Positions 28,488 to 37,512 of a stretch of DNA of 62,221 bases are shown here, piece by piece. Within the stretch, counting starts at the first letter, position 1. Each line of letters opens with the position of its first letter. The stretch is from an uncultured beta proteobacterium (lineage in GTDB: Bacteria > Pseudomonadota > Gammaproteobacteria > Burkholderiales > Burkholderiaceae_B): contig CAITPF010000019.1 of assembly GCA_903894155.1 (NCBI GenBank), forward strand, positions 1 through 62,221, read 5' to 3'. The position numbers and the translations under genes are program-made. Below the pieces are notes generated by a model. The model worked only from the letters and a program-made list of their open reading frames with translations. It had not been told where the DNA came from and did not search any database.

Positions 28488-29480
28488 CTATCCCCCGGGT
28501 GCGACGATATCCAGTATCACATTGCCCATCACGCGACCGGACTCCACCGCCTCATGCGCGGCAACGATGTCGTCAAGCGAAAACCGTGCGCCGATCGTGT
28601 GGCGCAAGCGCCCCGAATCGAGCAGGGCCGACACGTGCCGAATCGCGTGAGCCCGCTCCTGGGCCGTCAGGTCGTAGATCAGGAAGAACTGCAACGAGAG
28701 CGAGGAAAACAACAAGGTCCTGAACGGCACCGCGTGATCAGCCGCCACGTTTGACCCGAAGCACACCACCGTGCCGTGGGGCGCCAGCGCACCTTCGCCC
28801 ACCAGAGCCGCCGTCGTGGAAAAATCCATGTCGACAATGCCGTGCACGCCGCGCCCGCCGGTCAGTTCCCTGACCCGCTCGGCCGTGCCGCCCGCCCGGT
28901 AGTCGATCGTTTCACAGACTCCGGCTGCGCGCGCATGCGCTGCTTTGGCCTCTGAACTGACCGTTCCGATGACGCGCGCGCCCTGCATCACGGCAAGTTG
29001 CGCGGCGTAGTGGCTGACCGCCGACGCGGCACCAATCACCAGCACGTCGCGCCCCGCGACGTCGCCCAGCCGTCGCACCGCCTCATACGCCGTCAGCAGC
29101 GGGATTCCAACGCACGCCGCTGCCGCAAAATCGCATCGATCGGAGAGCCGCACTGCCATTGCCGAGGGCACGACGATGGCATCGGCGGCCGTCCCCATCG
29201 GACGCTGCCACTGGCCGTTCCAGATCCAGACGCGCTCGCCCAGGCGCGCGCGATCGACGCCCTGCCCGACCGCGTCGATGATCCCCCCGGCATCGCTGTG
29301 CGGCACCACGCGGGGCCCCGCAAGCGGGCGAGCGCGCCGCGACTTGACGTCGGAAGGGTTCACGCCCGAGGTGTGCACGGCGACCCGCACCTCCCCGGGC
29401 CCGGGCTCCGGCGTGGGGAGCTCGCCAAGTTGCAGCGTGTCTCGCGCCTCTCCGTTACGCTCGTACCATGCGGCCCTCAC
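28488..29480 (-). CDS. Quinone-oxidoreductase-like MDR-family NADPH dehydrogenase
   Basis: A 330-residue zinc-independent medium-chain reductase. The GroES-like N-domain has PGPGEVRVAVHTSGVNPSDVK, the family VPHSDAGGIIDAVG segment is near 60, and the NADPH Rossmann motif GAASAVSHYAAQLA (normally GAAGGVG) is near 150. No catalytic zinc cysteines appear. It probably reduces quinones or alkenals. It starts 1 bp after the stop of a crotonase gene, so the pair is likely coupled. Confidence 0.83.
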   Translation of the reverse strand: MRAAWYERNGEARDTLQLGELPTPEPGPGEVRVAVHTSGVNPSDVKSRRARPLAGPRVVPHSDAGGIIDAVGQGVDRARLGERVWIWNGQWQRPMGTAADAIVVPSAMAVRLSDRCDFAAAACVGIPLLTAYEAVRRLGDVAGRDVLVIGAASAVSHYAAQLAVMQGARVIGTVSSEAKAAHARAAGVCETIDYRAGGTAERVRELTGGRGVHGIVDMDFSTTAALVGEGALAPHGTVVCFGSNVAADHAVPFRTLLFSSLSLQFFLIYDLTAQERAHAIRHVSALLDSGRLRHTIGARFSLDDIVAAHEAVESGRVMGNVILDIVAPGG

Positions 29481-29481
29481 G

Positions 29482-30291
29482 TCACTTCACCGGGTTGGCG
29501 GAGGGGAACTTGGCCGGACGCTTGTTACGCACCGCATCGACGCCTTCCTTGGCATCCGGGCTGAGGAAGCAAATCATTTCCATGGCGAGCGATGCGTCGA
29601 AGATCGGACCGGCCTGGCGCAGCCAGTTGTTGAGCGACTTCTTGGTGAACTTGATCGCCGTCTGGCTCCCCTGCGACAGCTTGCGCGCAACCTCAAGCGC
29701 CTTGGGCATCAACTGCTCCGAAGGAACCGCGAGGCTGACCAGCCCGATGCGCTCGGCCTCCTTGCCGTCAATGAAGTCGGCGGTCATGAGGTAGTACTTG
29801 GCCTTGGCCATCCCGCACAGCAGCGGCCAGATGATGGCGGCATGGTCGCCGGCGCCCACGCCCAGACGTACATGACCGTCGGTCAGTTTGGCGGTCTCCG
29901 ACATGATGCTGATGTCGGCGATCATCGCCACGGCGAGCCCGGCACCAACCGCGGTTCCGTTGATCGCGGAAATGATCGGCTTATCGCAGTCGAGCATTTT
30001 GTAGACGACATCCGCAGCTTCCTTGTGCACACCGGCCACGACCTCCGGATGACCCACGATCGTCTCGACCCACGCCAAATCGCCGCCAGCCGAAAACGCG
30101 CGGTCGCCCGCCCCTGTGATCACCGCGACACGGGTGTCATCGTCTTCGGAAATCACCGCCCAGATCTGGGTGAGCTCCCAGTGCAGCCGTGCATTGGTGG
30201 CATTCATCACCTCGGGCCGGTTGATCGTAATGAGCAGCACGCCCGGATCGGGCCGGTCAAACTTCAGGAATTGAAAGTCGTCGTATTTCAT
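29482..30291 (-). CDS. Enoyl-CoA hydratase/isomerase (crotonase) family protein
   Basis: A 269-residue crotonase-fold protein. The oxyanion-hole segments VAVITGAGDRAFSAGGDL (about 55-73) and AINGTAVGAGLAVAMIADI (about 97-115) are well conserved. The region usually carrying the two catalytic Glu residues (PEI/GAGGTQRL in true hydratases) reads DGHVRLGVGAGDHA, so the Glu pair seems to be absent and a hydratase reaction is uncertain. It lies directly upstream of the MDR gene, and the pair may act in CoA-linked carboxylic-acid breakdown. Confidence 0.84.
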   Translation of the reverse strand: MKYDDFQFLKFDRPDPGVLLITINRPEVMNATNARLHWELTQIWAVISEDDDTRVAVITGAGDRAFSAGGDLAWVETIVGHPEVVAGVHKEAADVVYKMLDCDKPIISAINGTAVGAGLAVAMIADISIMSETAKLTDGHVRLGVGAGDHAAIIWPLLCGMAKAKYYLMTADFIDGKEAERIGLVSLAVPSEQLMPKALEVARKLSQGSQTAIKFTKKSLNNWLRQAGPIFDASLAMEMICFLSPDAKEGVDAVRNKRPAKFPSANPVK

Positions 30292-30358
30292 GATGCGTCC
30301 GTAGGCTAGGTTAAAAAACGGTTCGGTAGATTCGCCATGCGAGGCCTGCCGAACGATG

Positions 30359-31456
30359 TCATTTCAGGTTGTCACACACTGCCCGGGTGACTTCGGTACA
30401 CGATGCCGTGCCGCCAAGATCGCGCGGGATGAATTTGCGCTGCGCCAGCGTGGTCTCGACGGCGCGCTCGACGCGCGCCGCGCCCTCAAGCATGCGGGGG
30501 TCTTCGTGGCGCTCGCCTATCCAGCGCAGCATGAACGCTCCGGAAAGAATCGTGGCCAGCGGGCTTGCGGTGTCCGTTCCGGCGATGTCGGGCGCCGAAC
30601 CGTGCGCCCCCTGGAACAGCCCGAAATCGTCGCCGATTTCCGCCGAGGGCGCGATGCCCAGACCGCCGACGGTCGCCGCGCCAAGATCGGAAATGATGTC
30701 GCCAAACATGTTTTCCGCCACGATGACATCGTAAAAATCCGGTCGTTTGACCATATGCACCGTGATCGCATCGACGTAGGCGTAGTCAATTTCAATGTCG
30801 GGATAGTCGGCATGCACCTCATCGCACACGGATCTGAAAAACGCGTAGCTGCGCAGGATGTTGGCCTTGTCGCATACGGTCACGCGCTTTCTGCCGTCGC
30901 GCGGCGCGCCAGAGCGCTTGCGCGCGAGATCGAAGGCGAATCGCGCGATGCGCTCGGTACCGCGGCGCGTGATGACCAGTGTGTCCGTGGCGAGCTCCCC
31001 GCGCAGCACGACGCCGCCGCCTCGACTGGCATAGAGGCCCTCTGTGTTTTCCCGGATGATCACGTAATCGATGCTACCGGCCTCACGCGACTTGAGCGGC
31101 GAAAAATCCCCCTGGTAGAGACGTATCGGCCTGACATTGGCGTAGAGGTCAAGCCTGAAACGCAATCGCAGGTGCAGGTCATTGCCGACTTCCGTGCCAT
31201 CCGGATAGGTCACGCCGGGCATCCCGGCCGCACCGTGCAGGATCGCGTCGGCACGGCGACACGCTTGGTAAGTCTCGTCCGGAAGCACATCCCCGGTGCG
31301 CACATAGTGGTCTGCGCCGCCCGGCAAGTCCTGGAACGCCAGCAACCCGGTGCCGCAGGCGCGCTCCAGCACGCTGACTGAAGCGCGGCAGACTTCCGGT
31401 CCAATGCCATCGCCCTCGATGGTCGCAATTTCGTAGGTTGGCTTTGGCTGCGCCAT
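30359..31456 (-). CDS. Isocitrate/isopropylmalate dehydrogenase family protein
   Basis: A 365-residue beta-decarboxylating dehydrogenase. IATIEGDGIGPEV at the N-terminus, VIIRENTEGLYASRGGG near 135, the Lys-Tyr-Asp catalytic region with VTVCDKANILR and DYAYVDAITVHMV, and NMFGDIISDLGA followed by LGIAPSAEIG are all present. It could be an isopropylmalate, tartrate, or isocitrate-type enzyme; specificity cannot be settled by eye and no leuC/leuD are adjacent. The ATG at 31456 (MAQPKPTYEIATIEGDG) gives the usual N-terminus. The neighbouring crotonase and MDR genes follow in the same orientation. Confidence 0.87.
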   Translation of the reverse strand: MAQPKPTYEIATIEGDGIGPEVCRASVSVLERACGTGLLAFQDLPGGADHYVRTGDVLPDETYQACRRADAILHGAAGMPGVTYPDGTEVGNDLHLRLRFRLDLYANVRPIRLYQGDFSPLKSREAGSIDYVIIRENTEGLYASRGGGVVLRGELATDTLVITRRGTERIARFAFDLARKRSGAPRDGRKRVTVCDKANILRSYAFFRSVCDEVHADYPDIEIDYAYVDAITVHMVKRPDFYDVIVAENMFGDIISDLGAATVGGLGIAPSAEIGDDFGLFQGAHGSAPDIAGTDTASPLATILSGAFMLRWIGERHEDPRMLEGAARVERAVETTLAQRKFIPRDLGGTASCTEVTRAVCDNLK

Positions 31457-31583
31457 GTTGTCTCGTCCGAATGTCCGTTGTTGTTTTTTTGGTCGCGACC
31501 CTGGACACCCCCTGTAGCCGCGACAGGCCGCCGGCAATGCCGGCTGGCTCTATCTGCTTTTTAGCATTCTTTGCACCATCCGG

Positions 31584-33035
31584 TCAGGCCCGCAGGCGTG
31601 AGACCAGATCCACCACAACCGAATCCCAGTCCGACGCGACGGGCTGGCGAAGCAATGTCGCACTCGGATACCAGGGCGTCGTGTCGCCCTGCAGACGCCA
31701 CCGCCACTCCGCAATCCAGGGCAGCAATACGTATAAACGCTTTCCCATGGCGCCGGCCAGGTGGGCCAATGACGTATCGACACTGACCACAACGTCCATG
31801 TGGTGGACGATCGCCGCCGTTTCGTCGAAATCGTCGAGTCGATCGCCCAGGAACTGGATCGCCGGATTGAGCGCCAGGAACTTGCGATCGCCTTCGGACA
31901 CATCTGTCTGGATCAGGAACACGTCGCCGATTTCAGCGAGTGCCCGCACTTTTGCAAGCGGCATCGAGCGCGAGAGATCGTTGCGATGCCGCGGATTGCC
32001 CTGCACGGCGATGCCGATGCGCGGCCTTGAATTCGCCTCGCCAAACCAGGTGCCCCAATACGCGACACGGTCGGCGGGAGCCGACAGGCAAGGCGTGGCC
32101 GCGGGGATGTCGGTCGGCTGCGTACCGAAGAGCCGGGGCAGGCTCATGAGCGGCAGTTGCCAATCAAACGGGCCGGGCGCCCGATTGCGCGCCACAACAG
32201 TGGCGCCGTGCCCCATGCGGCCGAGCAGACCTCGCAGCGCCTCAGGCACTTCGAGCGTCACGGAGGCGCCGCGCGCTGTCAGCAATGCAACGTAGCGGCT
32301 GAACTGCAACGTATCGCCCAACCCCTGCTCCGCCCAGAGGAGCACCCGCTTGCCCGGCGCGTGTGCGAGATCCTGCAGCGGCTGGACTTCCGGATGCAAA
32401 TAGGGATCGGCGTCGCTGCGGCTCCAGCGATATTCGTACTGTCGCCAGCCATCCCGGAAGTCCTCGCGCGCGAGCCGGATCAATGCCTGGTTCCAGTTCG
32501 CGTCGGGCAAACCGGGGCTCGCCAGGAGAGCCTCGTCGTAGCAGCGCATCGCGTCATCGAGCCGCCCCAGGGCCGAAAGCGTCACGCCCATGTTGGTCAG
32601 CGCCTGCGGATTGCCGGGATTGAGCGTGAGCCCCTGCGCATGGCAGGCGAGTGCCTCGTCAAGCCTTTGCAGCTCGGTCAGAATCACGCCCTTGTCACTG
32701 AACGCCTCGGCATAGGCTGGATTGATCTGAAGCGCCCGATCCATGCAATCAAGCGCCTGATTCAGATCGCCGAGCCCCTGGCTCGCCAGGCCCAGATTCA
32801 GCCAGCCATCAGCGGCCTGCCTGTCGATCGCCAGCACCCGCTGCGCGACTTCGCCCGCATCGGCGGCACGCCGCTGGCGCAGCAGGCTGGACGACAAGTT
32901 GACCATCGTCGACACACGGTCCGGCACCAGGGCGAGCGATCCACGGAAGCAGCGCTCCGCTTCCTGCGGGCGGCCCAGTTCCAGTTCACGCAGCCCGTCA
33001 AAGAACAGTGCCTTGGCTTTTTCGAAATCTTGCAT
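31584..33035 (-). CDS. TPR protein with C-terminal GT9-like domain
   Basis: A cytoplasmic protein of 483 residues. Roughly residues 5-210 are six to seven tetratricopeptide repeats (for example AYAEAFSDKGVILTELQRLD). The C-terminal half resembles glycosyltransferase family 9: AEQGLGDTLQFSRYVALL near 240, RIGIAVQGNPRHRNDLSRSM, and VVVSVDTSLAHLAGAMGKRLY near 420. The combination is familiar from TPR/O-GlcNAc-transferase-like proteins of polysaccharide or flagellar-glycosylation loci; acceptor and donor are unknown. The ATG at 33035 is preferred, with a TTG at 33047 as alternative. It lies at the start of the polysaccharide locus. Confidence 0.83.
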   Translation of the reverse strand: MQDFEKAKALFFDGLRELELGRPQEAERCFRGSLALVPDRVSTMVNLSSSLLRQRRAADAGEVAQRVLAIDRQAADGWLNLGLASQGLGDLNQALDCMDRALQINPAYAEAFSDKGVILTELQRLDEALACHAQGLTLNPGNPQALTNMGVTLSALGRLDDAMRCYDEALLASPGLPDANWNQALIRLAREDFRDGWRQYEYRWSRSDADPYLHPEVQPLQDLAHAPGKRVLLWAEQGLGDTLQFSRYVALLTARGASVTLEVPEALRGLLGRMGHGATVVARNRAPGPFDWQLPLMSLPRLFGTQPTDIPAATPCLSAPADRVAYWGTWFGEANSRPRIGIAVQGNPRHRNDLSRSMPLAKVRALAEIGDVFLIQTDVSEGDRKFLALNPAIQFLGDRLDDFDETAAIVHHMDVVVSVDTSLAHLAGAMGKRLYVLLPWIAEWRWRLQGDTTPWYPSATLLRQPVASDWDSVVVDLVSRLRA

Positions 33036-33258
33036 TCCCGAACTCAATTGGTGGCGGCAACTCGCACTATAACCAAGGTCGCGCGAGGGCGATGACGCAA
33101 CCGGATCGCCGCGCCATGCGCAACCCCGGCAAACGCTACGTTGCCACCAACGAAAAAAGCGACTAAAAACGGTCTGGGCGACCCGAATGCCGACAAGCGG
33201 CCCGGTTGCAGTTCAGCCTGCGCCACACGACAAGAATGAACGAGACAACGGAGATACC

Positions 33259-34242
33259 ATGCCACACCAATCCCGATCCTGGGTTGCCCTCTTCGGCGCG
33301 GCCCTGCTCCTTGCGTCAAGCACAACGACCTGGGCGCAGGAGTGGCCGTCCAGGCCTGTTCACCTGATGGTCGGGTTCGCCCCCGGCGGAGGAACCGACA
33401 TTGTCGGGCGCGCCCTCGCGCAGCGCATGGGCGAGAACCTCAAGCAATCCATCGTCGTGGAAAACAAGGCGGGCGCCGCCGGCACCATCGCAGCCGATTA
33501 CGTCGCCAAGGCCGCGCCCGACGGCTATACCCTGCTGATGGGGCACTCGAACTCCAACGCCATCTCGCCGTTCGTGCTGTCGAACGTGCCTTACGATCCT
33601 GCGACGGATTTCACGCCGATCACCTACCTCGGTTACGTGCCGAATGTCCTTGTCGTCAATGCTTCGCTGCCGGTTAACTCAGTTGCCGAACTGATTGCGC
33701 TCGCTAAAACCAAGCCCGGCCAGTTGACCTATGGATCTTCCGGGATCGGCAGCACGCAGCATCTGGCTGGGGCGCTCTTTGCAAAGATCTCGGATGTAAC
33801 GCTTAACCATATCCCTTACAAGGGCAGCGGCCAGGCGATCGTCGACCTGCTATCGGGCCAGATCACGATGAACTTCGATACCCTGCCCCCGGTGCTCGAG
33901 CACATCAAGTCAGGAAAACTCAGGGCCCTCGCCATCTCGACGCCCAAACGTTTGCCGCAGTTGCCGAACGTGCCGACCTTTGCGGAGGTCGGCATCAACG
34001 GATTCGACGTCACGAACTGGTATTCGATCATGGGCCCCAAGGGAATGTCGCCTGAAACCGTGTCCAGAATCGACAAGGCGGTCAAAACCGCCATGTCCGA
34101 CCCGAACACGCGCAAGACGATGGATGCGCAAGGCCTTCAGACCCAAGGCCCCGAAACCCCGGCGGCCTTTGGCGCGTTCATCCTTCAAGAGCTGGTTAAG
34201 TATCGCGACCTGGTCAAGGTGCTGAACATCAAGGCCGACTGA
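33259..34242 (+). CDS. Bug-family solute-binding protein
   Basis: A 327-residue periplasmic protein with signal peptide ([20 protein letters not shown]). [23 protein letters not shown] and [21 protein letters not shown] are hallmark Bug motifs. The ATG at 33259 is preferred because it places the signal peptide at the start. No transporter membrane genes adjoin it. It sits alone between the TPR/GT9 gene and nudC, interrupting the polysaccharide locus, and its ligand is unknown. Confidence 0.9.
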   Translation: MPHQSRSWVALFGAALLLASSTTTWAQEWPSRPVHLMVGFAPGGGTDIVGRALAQRMGENLKQSIVVENKAGAAGTIAADYVAKAAPDGYTLLMGHSNSNAISPFVLSNVPYDPATDFTPITYLGYVPNVLVVNASLPVNSVAELIALAKTKPGQLTYGSSGIGSTQHLAGALFAKISDVTLNHIPYKGSGQAIVDLLSGQITMNFDTLPPVLEHIKSGKLRALAISTPKRLPQLPNVPTFAEVGINGFDVTNWYSIMGPKGMSPETVSRIDKAVKTAMSDPNTRKTMDAQGLQTQGPETPAAFGAFILQELVKYRDLVKVLNIKAD

Positions 34243-34331
34243 AAGCGCCTTCGCGAGCGGCACCCTGCGGGGTTTTGCCCGCCGGACCGCAGCGATGGTC
34301 GCTTGCCTGCGCAGGGCCCGCGGGGATCGCG

Positions 34332-35096
34332 CTACGCGCAGGCCGCGTCGATCAGGCGGCGTGCGATGCTGACGCCATCGGGCAGGCGCGGAAGGTTGTC
34401 ACGCGAGAACCAGTCGGCGGCCTCGATTTCCCTGGCATCGGGCTGGATGTCTCCACTGACGTAATCCGCAAAGAAGGCCAGCATCAGCGAATTCGGGAAA
34501 GGCCACGACTGGCTGCTGAAATATCGCAAATTCGTGATCTCGATGCCGACTTCCTCCAGGACCTCACGCTTCGCGCATTGGTCGAGCGTCTCGCCCGGCT
34601 CAACGAAACCGGCCAGTGCACTGAACACCCCTGGTTTGAAATGCGGGCTGCGCGCGAGCAGCAAATCGTTGCCGCGCTGCACCAGCACCATGACAGCCGG
34701 TGAAATGCGTGGGTACGCAACCAGAGCACAGGTCGGGCACTGCATCGCGAACTCATCGGACTTCATAAACGTGGCGCTACCGCAACGGCCACAGAAGCGG
34801 TGCTGCTTTTGCCAATCGATCATCTGCGATGCGCGTCCGGCCAGCGCGAAAGCCTCATCGCCCGCGTGGGCAAAGAGCGCGCGCAGGCCGATCAGTTGCG
34901 CGTCGATCGCATTGGGAGGCTCTTCGAGATCGGCCGCGTAAATGGGCTCGCCACGCCACTGACCGATCAGCAGGGCATCCTTGGGGTTGCCGAAATCGGA
35001 GGCTCTGCCGCGCAGAAACACGCCATCCTGCGGATCGCCGCCCTGGATCAGCATTTGATGATCGAAGCGGATGATCCAGTAACTCTGCTCACTCAT
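34332..35096 (-). CDS. nudC: NAD(+) diphosphatase / NADH pyrophosphatase (NudC family)
   Basis: A 254-residue Nudix hydrolase cleaving NAD(H) to NMN(H) and AMP, and in E. coli also removing NAD caps from RNA. A zinc-ribbon FCGRCGS...CPTC lies near 105-127, the Nudix box GFVEPGETLDQCAKREVLEEVGIE at about 167-190 has all catalytic Glu residues (longer than I quote exactly), and SQSWPFPNSLM replaces the family SQPWPFP motif with one conservative change. The start at 35096 (MSEQSYWIIRFD) is chosen; another ATG eight codons upstream is possible. Confidence 0.93.
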   Translation of the reverse strand: MSEQSYWIIRFDHQMLIQGGDPQDGVFLRGRASDFGNPKDALLIGQWRGEPIYAADLEEPPNAIDAQLIGLRALFAHAGDEAFALAGRASQMIDWQKQHRFCGRCGSATFMKSDEFAMQCPTCALVAYPRISPAVMVLVQRGNDLLLARSPHFKPGVFSALAGFVEPGETLDQCAKREVLEEVGIEITNLRYFSSQSWPFPNSLMLAFFADYVSGDIQPDAREIEAADWFSRDNLPRLPDGVSIARRLIDAACA

Positions 35097-35270
35097 TGGA
35101 ATCCCTGATTCGTTGACCAACAGGCGCGGGCCGATATGACCCGACGCGGCAAGGCGCGCGTCGCGCCAGCCCCTCGGATTTTAGATGAGTTGGCGGCAAG
35201 ACCCCCGCCGTCCAAGTATATACGGGCACACGGTGTGCGTTCGGTCGCCCGGGGTGCGTCCTCCAGGCGC

Positions 35271-36548
35271 TCAGAGGTACCGCTTGATGAGCTCGCTGCG
35301 ATGGCTGAAAACCGCCTCATCGTTGTAGATCCCCCGATTGGCGGCGGCCTCCCAGGTCAGGCGTTCAAGTGCAACAGGTTCTTCCGCCAGCCCGATGAGG
35401 TTAGAGGCCAGCGCAACGGGATCCCCGATGGCGGAAAGCAACGCGCCTCCACGCCCTTCCACGAGCTCACGGGCATAGCTGCTGTCGTACCCGACGATGG
35501 GCAGCCCGGAGATGAGCGCCTCGATGAGACAACGCGGGGATTCAGGCGTGACGTGACAAAAGGCGAACACATCCTGCGAGCGCAGGAAATCGAGGATTTC
35601 ACCGCGGTCCGCAACGAAGCCGCGAAACTGCACCACCGACTCCAGACCGAGTTCCCTGACGAGCTCACGGGCGGCCTCGAGCAGCGGGCCATCCCCGAGC
35701 CAGGTTGCCTGAAGCCGGCCAGGACCGATCGATTTGGCGACCATCGCCATGGTCTCGATCCACTGAAGCGGCGCTTTCATTGGATGAGCCCGCCCCAGAT
35801 ACCCCAAACGGAAGATCCTGCCTTCATTGCGCGCCGCAAGGCGCGCAGCAATCATGTCGTCGGAAATCTCGTCCTGTGGACTGATATGGATGTCGTGCAC
35901 CAGCTCCGGCTGGCGACAGAACGGCGCATACGCGTCGTAAACCGTTTTGCCATGGAACAAGCCTAAGCTGCAGTGCTTCAGGGCGCGATCCGTCGCTCGC
36001 TTGGCGAGGATCGACTTGATTGTTCCCCGGATACTATTCTTGGGCGCACCACGATCGCTTTTGATCCACTCATGAACGACCAGGTCCAGCCATATGGCGA
36101 AAGGCCTGCGCTGACGTATCGCCGCATCGACACCGATGCTACCCCAGGCACCGAACGATCCGAGGTTCGTGAAGCACAGGTAGCGATGCTCTGCAACGAG
36201 GGCTTCATAGCGCTTGCGCACCTCCGCGCGGCAGCGCAAGTGATCCAGGATGTGATAGCCCCATGGAAAAGGCTCCAGCGTGACGCGGCCAGTCGCAAGC
36301 AGTTCAGCGGGATCAAGATAGACCGAGGTGGCCTCGAACCCGACCCCGGGTTCGAGGATAGGGGCGCAAACGGTGACATGCCCGAAATGTTTCGCCCAAA
36401 GGCGAATTCCATTCATTGCCTGCGCCTCGACCAGGAGGCCATTCGGCCCCTGGGTAAACGGTACGCCAACGTCCAGCAACAGGCCACCGGTGATACGCGC
36501 GTCCTGCTCGCCGTCCATTATAAAGGAATCCTTACGCATTGCATTCAT
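35271..36548 (-). CDS. Glycosyltransferase family 4 (group 1)
   Basis: A 425-residue GT-B glycosyltransferase. The C-terminal donor-binding part contains RLGYLGRAHPMKAPLQWI near 245, VVQFRGFVADRGEIL and a PESPRCLIEALISGLPIVGYD E-x7-E-like motif. The N-terminal half is less conserved. The ATG at 36548 overlaps the stop of the preceding mini-ORF (TGATG), implying translational coupling with the GT25 gene upstream. Sugar specificity is unknown; a role in the nearby surface polysaccharide is inferred from context. Confidence 0.86.
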   Translation of the reverse strand: MNAMRKDSFIMDGEQDARITGGLLLDVGVPFTQGPNGLLVEAQAMNGIRLWAKHFGHVTVCAPILEPGVGFEATSVYLDPAELLATGRVTLEPFPWGYHILDHLRCRAEVRKRYEALVAEHRYLCFTNLGSFGAWGSIGVDAAIRQRRPFAIWLDLVVHEWIKSDRGAPKNSIRGTIKSILAKRATDRALKHCSLGLFHGKTVYDAYAPFCRQPELVHDIHISPQDEISDDMIAARLAARNEGRIFRLGYLGRAHPMKAPLQWIETMAMVAKSIGPGRLQATWLGDGPLLEAARELVRELGLESVVQFRGFVADRGEILDFLRSQDVFAFCHVTPESPRCLIEALISGLPIVGYDSSYARELVEGRGGALLSAIGDPVALASNLIGLAEEPVALERLTWEAAANRGIYNDEAVFSHRSELIKRYL

Positions 36549-36612
36549 CAAACTCTGAGCCGAATCCAGCCTTTAATTGCATTCATCAAACCCTGAGCCG
36601 GATCCAGCTTTT
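36538..36612. repeat. Tandem duplication of a stop/start junction (38-bp period)
   Basis: A block of 37 bp at 36538-36574 recurs at 36576-36612 with three mismatches. Each copy contains, on the minus strand, the codons for W-I-R-L-R-V, then TGATGAATGCAAT. The first copy in the direction of transcription ends the GT25 gene, the second provides the start of the GT4 gene. Confidence 0.95.
36548..36586 (-). CDS. Twelve-codon mini-ORF bridging two glycosyltransferase genes
   Basis: The ATG at 36586 overlaps the GT25 stop as TGATG and opens a frame encoding MNAIKGWIRLRV, ending in a TGA whose last base is also the A of the GT4 start (again TGATG). It arises from the 38-bp duplication and keeps both overlapped junctions intact, because a 39-nt ORF sharing one base at each end has a period of 38. 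The peptide repeats the C-terminus of the GT25 protein. Whether it is translated or merely passes ribosomes to the next gene is unknown. Confidence 0.6.
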   Translation of the reverse strand: MNAIKGWIRLRV

Positions 36613-37416
36613 CACGGCTCGCACAAACCGAATCATACCCGGCGGAAGCCAGCGATCGACGTGTCTGCGAGGCGCCACATCGCTTTTCGAACTCCGCTGA
36701 ATGACGAGGCTCCTGCTCGAGCGGAAAGTCCGGATCCCAGGCTCCCGATCCATGAAAACGCTGTAGGCCGCGTCAATATGCATCGGCCCGAATCCGGGAT
36801 CTCCGGGCGGTCGCGAAAGAATGCCTTCGAGGAACGCGATGAGCCGGGGCAGCACCGCAGCGCAAAGCGCATAGGCGTGCGTGCACTGCACGCCATCGAC
36901 CGTCGGTATCCAGCGCAACGGCCCGGGCACGGGAGGCAGAATATGCCCCGGATAAAGAAAGTCCCATTCATCCGTGCGGCAAAAATCAACGAGGGCTCCG
37001 GCGTGTCCGAAGGGCGGGGTAAACAGCGCATCGTCCTCCAGAACGAGAAACCGCGACCAGCCCGAATCCCGGGCTTGCCGAAGGATTTCAAGGTGACTGA
37101 GGAAGCACCCTCGTGCGCCGACCGATGGAAAGCCCCCGTCGTCCGGTGGCTGTATCGCGTCGAAAAACTGGACGTTCCCCTGTCCGATGGCTATGTCGAA
37201 ACGCGCAAACTCCCGCTGGATTTGCGCCCGGCGATCCACGCGACTGGTCAGGCTGACAATACGGATCGCGTCAAACGCCGGGAATATCAATGCCACGAGG
37301 GAACGCCCTTTCTTGTAGAAGAAGGTCAGTGTTCCAGCAAATGCGTCCCAAATCAACTTTTTAGGAGGAAACATCGCCCACCGAACGCGTTGTGCGGTGC
37401 GCGAGGGCCTGCGCAT
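36586..37416 (-). CDS. Glycosyltransferase family 25 (LPS-biosynthesis type)
   Basis: A 276-residue GT25-family protein. Residues about 50-60 (IRIVSLTSRVDRRAQIQREF) are the opening motif, GARGCFLSHLEILRQARDSG near 110 matches the family's G-x-x-G-C-x-x-S-H motif, and FLVLEDDALFTP near 133 is the metal-binding E-D-D. About 45 N-terminal residues, partly hydrophobic, precede the domain, so the true start could be further in. It is probably a galactosyl- or glucosyltransferase for LPS or capsule. It is divergent from the Wzy-like gene and coupled to GT4 downstream. Confidence 0.85.
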   Translation of the reverse strand: MRRPSRTAQRVRWAMFPPKKLIWDAFAGTLTFFYKKGRSLVALIFPAFDAIRIVSLTSRVDRRAQIQREFARFDIAIGQGNVQFFDAIQPPDDGGFPSVGARGCFLSHLEILRQARDSGWSRFLVLEDDALFTPPFGHAGALVDFCRTDEWDFLYPGHILPPVPGPLRWIPTVDGVQCTHAYALCAAVLPRLIAFLEGILSRPPGDPGFGPMHIDAAYSVFMDREPGIRTFRSSRSLVIQRSSKSDVAPRRHVDRWLPPGMIRFVRAVKSWIRLRV

Positions 37417-37512
37417 CCCCTCAATAAGCGATAATGCCGCTCAACGGCGTTCAGTGGTTTCCGGGTTCAGCGCGAGCCGGGCACACGCCTCACAGGACCG
37501 CGGATCCAGATA

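Noticed and set aside
30356-31381. A 341-codon plus-strand frame over the isocitrate/isopropylmalate dehydrogenase-like gene
   Set aside because: Antisense shadow; the minus-strand gene has all expected motifs.
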